NCBI GenBank assembly: GCA_025997655.1
Contig: BNUW01000069.1
Location: 1-12,381, forward strand
DNA: 12,381 bases
Direction: 5' to 3'
Source: Spirochaetia bacterium
Lineage (GTDB): Bacteria; Spirochaetota; Spirochaetia; Treponematales; Breznakiellaceae
Under the pieces are notes generated by a model. The model did no database searches. It was not told where the DNA came from and was given only the letters and a program-made list of their open reading frames with translations. Numbering within the stretch: position 1 is the first letter of the stretch; each line of letters begins with the position of its first letter. Shown one piece after another: positions 6,372-12,381 of the stretch. The position numbers were made by a program, and so were the translations under genes.

Positions 6372-6405
6372 TTGTCTATGCACCCTTTTCATGGTATTCT
6401 ACCAT
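6372..6405 (+). promoter_or_regulatory. Probable promoter of the restriction gene with a palindrome over its -10 box
   Basis: TTGTCT (6372-6377), 17 bases, then TATTCT (6395-6400). The -10 box sits inside the palindrome ATGGTA-TTC-TACCAT (6391-6405), which could be a repressor site. The boxes and palindrome are visible; regulation is inferred. Confidence 0.45.
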
Positions 6406-6432
6406 AACAAAGACTCAAAGCAAGGGGCATCC

Positions 6433-6492
6433 ATGACCATTTTTGTCAATTTTGAGGCGAAACGCCAATTTCCCAGGCGCCACAATGGCTGA
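6433..6492 (+). CDS. Possible 19-residue leader peptide before the restriction gene
   Basis: An ATG at 6433 preceded by AAGGGG opens a frame MTIFVNFEAKRQFPRRHNG that stops at 6490-6492, overlapping the restriction gene's ATG (6485) by 8 bases. The restriction gene's own ATG has no Shine-Dalgarno, so translation of this leader could carry ribosomes to it. It could also be chance, or a trace of a small indel in the 5' end. Confidence 0.3.
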   Translation: MTIFVNFEAKRQFPRRHNG

Positions 6493-7156
6493 CCCCTTCT
6501 TTGACCATCCTATCCTCAATTCGCCCTATGCGTATCCTAACCGTCACTGGGAACTTGATCCCCAGGGCCAGCCAACCCAGAAAATAAACGAATTTCGCCG
6601 CAGGGCGGATTTTATTACCCCCATCCCCAAACCCCGCAAGCAAAAAGGCAAACAATCAACACCGGTGCAGGGGGCTTTAGACCTTTACAGCAATACGGAA
6701 GGTGAAGGCCTTTCATCGGATGATCAGAAATACGATTCAATGACCTTGATCAACGCCGTACGGGATCATGTTGATACATGGCGGCGTTTGCCCGATCCAT
6801 CAAACTGGAAAGTTACCCCTGAAACCGCCCGGCTCCTGCAGCATTGGCGTGGAACCGGAGGTTCCTTTTACAATTTCACCGGCATACGCCCCTTTTTCTG
6901 TCAGATAGAAGCGATCGAAACACTTATCTGGCTTACCGAAGTGGTTCCCGCTCTTGGCAGGAAAGAAACCGCCCTGCTTGATTTTGTTAAGGACGCCAAT
7001 ACAACCGCAAACCCGGAGCTGTTCCGCATCGCCTTGAAAATGGCTACCGGTTCCGGCAAGACCACGGTGATGGCAATGATCATCGCCTGGCAGACCATCA
7101 ATGCGGTGCGGTGCGCCGCCCCCAGAGCAAACGTTTTACCAAGGGCTTTTTGGTAG
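6485..7156 (+). pseudogene. Type III restriction helicase-nuclease, 5' part (before frameshift)
   Basis: This is the N-terminal 223 residues of a BPTD_3080-like type III restriction (Res) protein. MADPFFDHPILNSPYAYPNR marks the family's start, so I use the ATG at 6485 rather than the in-frame TTG at 6443. Residues 187-194 (ATGSGKTT) are the Walker A motif of the DEAD-type translocase. After QTINAV at about 7105 the frame is wrong (CAAPRANVLPRAFW) and stops at 7154-7156. The correct sequence continues in the +1-shifted frame from 7111. The cause is a tandem GCGGT duplication. Alone this piece has the ATP-binding motif but neither the DEAH motif nor the nuclease, so it should be inactive. Confidence 0.85.
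7103..7115 (+). repeat. 5-bp tandem duplication causing a frameshift
   Basis: The sequence reads GCGGT GCGGT GCG. Removing one 5-base copy restores one open frame of 1020 codons from 6485 to 9552, with the junction reading NAVRRPQSKRFTKGF, which fits the family. This is the only disruption I see in the gene. Confidence 0.85.
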
Positions 7157-9552
7157 TAACCCCGGGCATCACCATACGCGACCGCTTGAGGGTGCTCCAG
7201 CCAACTGATCCCGATAGTTATTACGAAAGCCGCGGGCTGGTCCCTCAGGATATGCTGCAGGATATAAAAAAGGCAAAGATCGTCATCACCAATTACCACG
7301 CATTTATGCTGCGGGAAAAAATGAACCTTGCCAAAGGAACCCGTTCACTCCTGCAAGGCGCGGGTGAAGCCATCAACACCACCGAGACCGAGGGCCAGAT
7401 GATACACCGGGTCATGCCGGAGCTGATGAATATAAAAAATGTACTGGTGATAAATGATGAAGCACACCATTGCTACCGTGAAAAAGCAAGTGATGAATCC
7501 GAACCACTATTAAAGGGCGACGAAAAAGAAGAGGCCAACGAAAATAATGAGGCCGCCCGTGTCTGGATCACCGGGCTTGAAATGGTTAAACACTATCTGG
7601 GAATCAACACAGTGGTGGATCTTTCCGCTACCCCCTTCTTCCTTCGGGGTTCCGGCTATGCGGAGGGTACCCTGTTCCACTGGACGGTGAGCGACTTTTC
7701 CCTTATGGACGCTATTGAATGCGGCATCGTAAAACTGCCCCGGGTTCCCGTGTCCGATAATATCCCCGGCGAGGAAGCTCCCAAATACCGGAACCTCTGG
7801 GAACATATTGGCCCCAGGATGCCCAAAAAAAGCCGGGCTCATTCAGGCGCCCTTGACCCCATGCTCCTCCCCAGCGAACTCTATACCGCGCTTGAAGCCC
7901 TCTATGGTCATTATGAAAAGACCTTTGCCCTGTGGGCCGCCGCCAACATCACGGTTCCGCCCTGTTTTATTATCGTGTGTAACAATACTGCGAGTTCAAA
8001 GTTGATCTACGATTATGTCTCGGGCTTCTATCGCGAAAATGAAAAGGGCGAGCGAAATTTGGAAATGGGCCGTCTCCCTCTGTTCAGCAATTTTGATGAA
8101 GACGGTAATCCCCTGGGCCGTCCCCACACCCTTTTAATTGACAGCCAACAGCTTGAATCCGGTGATAGTCTGGATGACGCCTTTCGTTTTGCCGCAAAGG
8201 ATGAAATAGAACGCTTCAGGAGCGAAATAGTACAGCGTACCGGAAACCGTGTTGAAGCGGCGGCTATCACCGATCAGGAACTCCTGCGGGAAGTGATGAA
8301 CACCGTAGGCAAGCAGGATCGCCTGGGCGATTCTATCCGCTGCGTTGTTTCCGTTTCAATGCTCACCGAAGGATGGGACGCCAACACGGTTACCCATGTG
8401 CGGGGAGTCCGCGCCTTTGGCACACAGCTTCTCTGCGAGCAGGTCATAGGCCGCGCATTACGGCGTCAATCCTACGACTTAAACGAGGCCGGTCTTTTCA
8501 ATGTGGAATACGCCGATGTGCTTGGCATCCCCTTTGACTTTACCGCCAAACCCCAAATTGTTGAGCCAAAGCCGCCCCGTGAAACCATCAGCGTCCGCGC
8601 CGTCAGCCCCGAACGGGACAGCCTGGAAATCCGCTTCCCCCGAGTTGCCGGGTACCGCGCCGAATTACCCCGGGAACACCTCAAGGCGCAATTTACTAAG
8701 GATTCCGAATACGTCCTTACCCCGTCCATCGTCGGCCCCACCAAAGTTCAGACCGCCGGGATCATCGGAGAAACCGCCGACCTTGATGTAAAACATTTGG
8801 ACGCCGTGCGGCCCGCCGCCATTTGTTACAAACTAACCCAGCGGCTTCTTGAAACAAAATTCCGGGACAGCAACGAAGAAATCCGCTACCACCTTTTTGG
8901 CGACCTAAAGAAAATCACCGCCGAATGGCTTGATACATACCTTATCTGCAAAGGCGGCGTATACCCCGCCATGCTCCTGTATCAGGAACTGGCCGATGAA
9001 GCCTGCAACCGTATCGAAGCCGCCATCAGCCGGTACTTTATCGGCGAAAAGCAAAAGCCCATCAAAGCCCTCCTCGACCCCTACAACCCCGAAGGCTCCA
9101 CCATCCACGTCAATTTTACCACTAGCAAAACTACCCGCCGGCAGACCGATTCCCGCAAGTGTCACATCAATTGGGTCATCACCGACAGCGATTGGGAAAG
9201 CGAGTTCTGCCGGGTAGTGGAAGCCCACCCGGCGGTTCTGGCCTATGTGAAAAACCAGGGCCTCGGCTTTGAAGTCCCCTACCGTTTCGGCTCACAAAAC
9301 CATACCTATTTCCCGGATTTTATTGTCGTATTGGACGATGGTCACGGCAAAGATGATCCCCTGCATTTGATTGTGGAAATTAAGGGGTTTCGCAAGGAAG
9401 ACGCCAAGGAAAAGAAGCTCACCATGGAGAGTTTTTGGGTTCCGGGGGTTAACCGGCTGGGGGTATATGGGAGATGGGGTTTCGCAGAGTTCAGATATGT
9501 GTATGATATAGAGGAGGACTTTGCGAAGGTGGTGGAGGGGGCTATACTATGA
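7111..9552 (+). pseudogene. Type III restriction helicase-nuclease, 3' part (after frameshift)
   Basis: This 813-residue frame carries the rest of the Res protein. The numbers here are for this piece; add 207 for the repaired protein. GFLVVTPGITIRDRLRVLQP is near residue 12. DEAHH is at 116-120, with LSATPFF following. EQVIGRALRRQ (443-453) is the arginine-finger motif. The C-terminal PD-(D/E)XK nuclease has D736 (YFPDFIVV) and E756/K758 (LIVEIKG). All motor and nuclease residues except Walker A are here, undamaged. The first possible start is GTG at 7111 without a ribosome binding site, so independent translation is doubtful. The gene is GC-rich. No partner methyltransferase is in the window. 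Confidence 0.85.
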
Positions 9553-9611
9553 GGGGGAGCATGTTGGTGGGTAGGCGTTGCATTTTTTGGATGAGCTAGG
9601 TAAAACAGTGT

Positions 9612-9622
9612 GTCATTTTGAC
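9612..9622. promoter_or_regulatory. Small palindrome upstream of the three-gene operon
   Basis: GTCA-TTT-TGAC lies 55 bases before the first start codon. TTGACG (9618-9623) could be a -35 box, but no good -10 box is at the right spacing. Its role is uncertain. The rest of 9553-9677 shows no gene. Confidence 0.25.
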
Positions 9623-9677
9623 GCATTATTGTAACTAAGATCATCTATTGGTTGTCTTATTAATGGAGTAAAGAGGT

Positions 9678-10436
9678 ATGAATATAGCATCTATCCAAGT
9701 AGCAATATCATTTAAGCAGCAAGATGATATTTTATATCTACTAGGACAAGAAATCATTGAATTTCAGAAACGGCATAATGCTCAAAAACAACCTACCAAT
9801 TTACCGATGGCTAGTCCCCCCGATGCGCCTCGAGTTTCTATTTTTGCGCCTAATTTTGTCCTGAATATAGCGTTAAATCGAATTGATATTTTTGCTAATA
9901 TTCCTCCAAATGTTTCAAATGATAGTAAAACATCGTTGTCTTATGTTCAGAATATTGTTAAAGAAGCGCATGACATTTTTGCTAAAAAAATAGAATATCA
10001 ATGGCTAGGACTTGTATTGAATGTTGTGTTTTCAAGGAAAAATTTAGTAAAAACGCCACTTGAGGCGGTATTGCCTGTTTACGATGTTATGATCAATGTT
10101 CCAAGAAAAAATAGAGATTTAGCCTCTTTTAATTGCAACTTTGGTTTTTCCGAATATCCTTTTTTTGTTATCTATACAATTTGTGGTTATGAGAATTTTG
10201 AATTCTCATTTCCACTACCAAATAATAATGTACCAGTTGTTATTAACGATGATAAAAAAAGAATGATAGATACCGGTATTTCGGTGGTTCTTGATATCAA
10301 TAACAAACAAGCACTAGGAAAAAGCATTAATCTTCTGAATGATTTTGATTTGACAGCCGAAAAATGTGATGCTTTATTGTTGTCAATGTTAGATGATTTG
10401 AATTTGTCAAAAGTGTTAGGAAACGGAGGATTGTAA
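9678..10436 (+). CDS. Unknown protein, first gene of an AT-rich three-gene operon
   Basis: This is a 252-residue protein that I do not recognise. It is predicted soluble, with no signal peptide or membrane segment. It alternates beta-like stretches (IASIQVAISF, RVSIFAPNFVLNIALNRIDI, WLGLVLNVVF, TGISVVLDIN) with helices (DDILYLLGQEIIEFQKRHN, YVQNIVKEAHDIFAKKIE, AEKCDALLLSMLDDLN), so an alpha/beta or beta-rich fold with a C-terminal helix is likely. No catalytic motif is evident. The start is supported by GGAGTAAAGAGG just before ATG. Base composition is far more AT-rich than the restriction gene upstream. The next gene begins one base after its stop. Confidence 0.75.
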   Translation: MNIASIQVAISFKQQDDILYLLGQEIIEFQKRHNAQKQPTNLPMASPPDAPRVSIFAPNFVLNIALNRIDIFANIPPNVSNDSKTSLSYVQNIVKEAHDIFAKKIEYQWLGLVLNVVFSRKNLVKTPLEAVLPVYDVMINVPRKNRDLASFNCNFGFSEYPFFVIYTICGYENFEFSFPLPNNNVPVVINDDKKRMIDTGISVVLDINNKQALGKSINLLNDFDLTAEKCDALLLSMLDDLNLSKVLGNGGL

Positions 10437-10437
10437 T

Positions 10438-10779
10438 ATGTATGGAGCATTAGACCGTGCTGATGAATTTTTTACTGGGTCTACATACGGCGGTTCAAAT
10501 ATAATTCCCTTCCCGATATACGGTAGTAGACGGGCAAATACAAATTTATATTCTCCGCCAATTGTCAACAGCCAAAACATGGATGAATACATCAATACTC
10601 TTGTATACGAAATACTATACCGTGAAAAAATACTACCGCATCTATCTACGAACAACTCATTTGATCCTATTCTTTTTAAGGATTTGCCGACAGATACAGT
10701 TGACAATCATGATGCAAAACTTCTATTTGCAATGTCAAGACAGATAGAAGATTTATCAAGTTTAGTCGATTTTGATTAG
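10438..10779 (+). CDS. Unknown small protein, second gene of the operon
   Basis: The 113-residue protein is not recognised. The N-terminal half (about 1-45) is rich in Gly, Ser, Tyr and Pro (GSTYGGSNIIPFPIYGSRRA) and looks poorly folded. The C-terminal half is helical and acidic (NMDEYINTLVYEILYREKIL, then AKLLFAMSRQIEDLSSLVDFD). That layout suits an adaptor that links its two neighbours. The start is clear: GGAGG lies at good spacing inside the end of the previous gene, and the gap between the genes is one base. Tight packing implies co-translation. Confidence 0.7.
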   Translation: MYGALDRADEFFTGSTYGGSNIIPFPIYGSRRANTNLYSPPIVNSQNMDEYINTLVYEILYREKILPHLSTNNSFDPILFKDLPTDTVDNHDAKLLFAMSRQIEDLSSLVDFD

Positions 10780-10788
10780 GGAATAGTT

Positions 10789-11331
10789 ATGTATCTATCT
10801 GACGAAAAAAAGGATCCATTTTCTCTTAGACAAGGAGATATACTGAAAGACATTGATTTACTTGGTGCATTGAATAAGAACAACATTCTATATACAGTGC
10901 AACCGGGTTCGGCATCAAATGACTTTTGGATGTATAGAGAAAAACCAGAAACCGGATATGTGATGGTTTTATCACATTGTTGTGAACTTGACAAAAAGAA
11001 TGGCATGAAGGTTACAAGTATAATTGTTGCTCCATTACGTGATATTAATAAAGCAAGTGCACCCGATAAGATCAAAGATATTATTAATACTAATATAATC
11101 GATAGAGAACATCCTCAAAAGTCATACCTTAAATATTTTTATATTCCCAATAGCGAACAATTACCATATAAAAATGGCGCCGTGGTCGATTTCTCAAAAA
11201 TATTTAGTTTTAAAAACTCATGCTATGACTATTTGCTGAGCAATAAAATATTGCAACTGCAAGATGATTATCGAGAACATATGTCATTCAAGTTAGGTTT
11301 ATTTTTTTATCGGACTCAACTTGTTGCATAA
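10789..11331 (+). CDS. Unknown 180-residue protein with GDIL and SHCCE motifs, third gene of the operon
   Basis: I cannot name the family, but several blocks look conserved: LRQGDILKDIDLL (13-25), VMVLSHCCELDKKNG (58-72), then SIIVAPLRD and VVDFSKIFS (132-140), and a terminal FFYR. Proteins with an early GDI motif, a 'vvLS..C(D/E)' motif in mid-chain and 'DF..I' later occur in many bacterial accessory regions. H63, C64, C65 and E66 could bind a metal or form an active site. There is no signal peptide or membrane segment. AGGGA lies 6 bases before the ATG; the gap to the previous gene is 9 bases. The operon ends here, tail to tail with the minus-strand genes. Confidence 0.75.
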   Translation: MYLSDEKKDPFSLRQGDILKDIDLLGALNKNNILYTVQPGSASNDFWMYREKPETGYVMVLSHCCELDKKNGMKVTSIIVAPLRDINKASAPDKIKDIINTNIIDREHPQKSYLKYFYIPNSEQLPYKNGAVVDFSKIFSFKNSCYDYLLSNKILQLQDDYREHMSFKLGLFFYRTQLVA

Positions 11332-11377
11332 ATTGTAATTTTCCCCTTTGTCATGCTACTCTGGAACAAAAAAATCG

Positions 11378-11809
11378 TCAAGGAGGGCATAAAAATTTAT
11401 GGATAATGGCCCTTCTAAAACGGAATATCATCAATAGTAAATCCATCATCCTTTTTTTCTTTTGACCGACTGGGCCATCCTTCTTTAATTCCGTAAGCAT
11501 TTCTTGTATGGCTTTATCAATTGCCAAGGCCGATCTGCGGGCTATTGAAAATAAATCACGGGCGATCTCCCATTCAGGATCATCATCAGATATCCAAAAA
11601 CTGTCGATCTTATCACCTTCATTATTGATTAGGTCTATATTAACCCATGTTTCATTCTGATTACCATGCTGTGCAATAGTAAGGCTATAATTCTCAAAAT
11701 ATACTACAAACATATTATCATTTGTAGTAACATCCCATATTACCTGCTTGGATTGAGATTTTTGTAATAACCCAGTAATTATTTCTGCATATTGTGCGGG
11801 AATGCTCAT
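11378..11809 (-). CDS. Small unknown alpha/beta protein; -1 frame encodes an SSB-like DDIPF tail
   Basis: Residues 1-108 look like a real fold: a helix (YAEIITGLLQKSQ), then strands (VIWDVTTNDNMFVVYFENY, SLTIAQHG, WVNIDLINNEGDKIDSFWI), then a long helix (WEIARDLFSIARRSALAID followed by KAIQEMLTEL). This is a widespread kind of small bacterial protein without known function. In the zero frame the C-terminus becomes implausible after QKKK (residue 119). In the -1 frame the A7 run (11452-11458) is followed by KDDGFTIDDIPF and a TAG at 11415-11417, giving 132 residues with an acidic tail like that of SSB. Either one A was lost or slippage is used. GGAGGAAAG precedes the ATG, and the gene overlaps the upstream gene by ATGA. 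Confidence 0.65.
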   Translation of the reverse strand: MSIPAQYAEIITGLLQKSQSKQVIWDVTTNDNMFVVYFENYSLTIAQHGNQNETWVNIDLINNEGDKIDSFWISDDDPEWEIARDLFSIARRSALAIDKAIQEMLTELKKDGPVGQKKKRMMDLLLMIFRFRRAIIHKFLCPP

Positions 11810-12186
11810 TTCTTTCCTCCTGATAATGGAAACTTGATTTTAGCGGCCAATTCTGACAATTCAATTTCAAACTCAGAGAGCTTTTGATTGACTTTTAATA
11901 CATCAAGATCATCATTCTTGTACATAACTGTTTCTAATTGTCTTCTTAAAATGCTTAATTGAACAATCATCTTCTTTATAAGTTCATGCTCCTCATATCC
12001 CATGGAAATTATTAGTTGTTTGATTTGAATTAACGAGTGGATTAGATCATTTATACGTAAATATGACACGTCGTATTTTTCATTTCTAATATCATTCTCA
12101 ATTTCCTGGACCATTTTAACTATTGTACTTAAATCAGAAATAACAATAGTATTTTTTATTGCAGATTTCGCTTCAGATGCAGCCAA
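11806..12186 (-). CDS. Helical protein, probably membrane-anchored; start uncertain
   Basis: The 126 residues from a TTG at 12186 are almost entirely helical (IVKMVQEIENDIRNEKYD, LIHSLIQIKQLIISMGYEEH, then VQLSILRRQLETV and KLSEFEIELSELAAKIKF), so a coiled-coil or bundle is likely. The TTG has no ribosome binding site. The same frame is open upstream to 12297 and encodes YFIITIIGFLITIWQIYKTR, a convincing membrane helix followed by positive charge, then ISNAAYLAASEAKSA. The real protein therefore probably starts earlier with an N-terminal anchor, but no ATG, GTG or TTG exists in that extension, so the start may be lost or unusual. It overlaps the downstream gene by ATGA, so the two are co-translated and may work together. 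I do not recognise the family. Confidence 0.6.
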   Translation of the reverse strand: MAASEAKSAIKNTIVISDLSTIVKMVQEIENDIRNEKYDVSYLRINDLIHSLIQIKQLIISMGYEEHELIKKMIVQLSILRRQLETVMYKNDDLDVLKVNQKLSEFEIELSELAAKIKFPLSGGKK

Positions 12187-12264
12187 ATAGGCGGCATTAC
12201 TTATTTTTCTGGTTTTATATATTTGCCATATTGTGATTAAGAAACCAATGATGGTTATAATGAA

Positions 12265-12290
12265 ATACCGCAGAGCAAGCTCTGCGGTAT
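12265..12290 (-). terminator. Strong 12-bp hairpin, probable transcription terminator
   Basis: Bases 12265-12276 (ATACCGCAGAGC) pair perfectly with 12279-12290 around a 2-base centre. On the minus strand the stem follows the stop of the right-edge gene by about 16 bases and leads into TTTCATTAT; on the plus strand it leads into CTTTT. It probably ends transcription of the gene at 12307. It also lies within the open 5' extension of the membrane-anchor frame, exactly where a start codon would be expected. Confidence 0.65.
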
Positions 12291-12306
12291 CTTTTAATCA
12301 GAAAAC

Positions 12307-12381
12307 TTACTCCAACCACGGAAACAATTCCCCTTGTTTGTCATCGTGTATCTTTTTATAGTTTTCTAATTTCCTTCCTTG
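12307..12381 (-). CDS. C-terminal end of a gene continuing past the right edge
   Basis: The minus-strand frame reads QGRKLENYKKIHDDKQGELF followed by PWLE and a TAA at 12307-12309. The composition (charged helix, then FPWLE) is protein-like, and a strong hairpin follows the stop. Only 24 residues are visible, too few to assign a family. It runs in the same direction as the two genes to its left. Confidence 0.45.
   Translation of the reverse strand, partial: QGRKLENYKKIHDDKQGELFPWLE

Noticed and set aside
8472..8791. Long opposite- and alternate-frame ORFs inside the restriction gene (also at 8905-9228 and 7510-7842)
   Set aside because: They are shadow frames of a GC-rich gene, with Pro/Ser/Arg-rich composition and no start signals.
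11399..11437. Plus-strand 12-codon ORF with an upstream AAGGAGG in the convergent gap
   Set aside because: The spacing of 13 bases is poor, it is very short, and it lies over the coding end of the minus-strand gene.
1..12381. CRISPR array or long direct repeats
   Set aside because: I found no regularly spaced repeats anywhere in the window. Only short palindromes and one 5-bp tandem duplication were seen.

Overview
The window looks like an accessory or defence-island region of a bacterial chromosome. A spirochaete of the Treponema type is my best guess, from the overall style of the proteins and the density of toxin-antitoxin and restriction remnants, but no rRNA or housekeeping marker is present to prove it. 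Base composition shifts sharply: the type III restriction gene (about 6.5-9.5 kb) is GC-rich, while everything from 9.68 kb to the right edge, and the remnants at 2.34-2.75 kb, are clearly AT-rich. This points to several separate acquisitions.

Layout: (1) 1-650, minus strand: two gene stumps side by side, the N-terminus of a PLP-dependent aminotransferase, closed by a stop inside a perfect hairpin, and the N-terminus of a PD-(D/E)XK-type nuclease that still has its ribosome binding site. (2) 851-2355, plus strand: an XRE-family regulator behind a nested palindrome, then an intact Phd/YefM-type antitoxin and PIN-domain toxin pair, driven by a near-consensus promoter that leaves no room for a leader. 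(3) 2342-3358: a gene graveyard holding a decayed vapBC pair (minus), the C-terminus of a LacI-type regulator (plus) and the C-terminus of an MFS transporter (minus). (4) 3358-5844, minus: a full-length primase-helicase fusion of the TOTE conflict-system type. (5) 5922-6296, plus: a small VOC-fold protein with its own promoter, divergent from the primase-helicase. (6) 6485-9552, plus: a BPTD_3080-like type III restriction helicase-nuclease, split in two by a 5-bp tandem duplication. (7) 9678-11331, plus: a compact, AT-rich three-gene operon that I do not recognise. (8) 11378-12381, minus: a membrane-anchored helical protein overlapping a small protein whose -1 frame encodes an SSB-like DDIPF tail, plus the last codons of another gene ending at a strong hairpin terminator.

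The intact elements are a toxin-antitoxin module, the primase-helicase, the VOC protein and the unknown three-gene operon. The restriction gene, one nuclease, one vapBC and the metabolic fragments are broken. The strongest candidates for an undescribed system are the three-gene operon and the two-gene membrane/DDIPF-tail unit. They sit tail to tail beside a dead restriction gene and a TOTE-type enzyme. No DNA methyltransferase, transposase, integrase or CRISPR array is visible.
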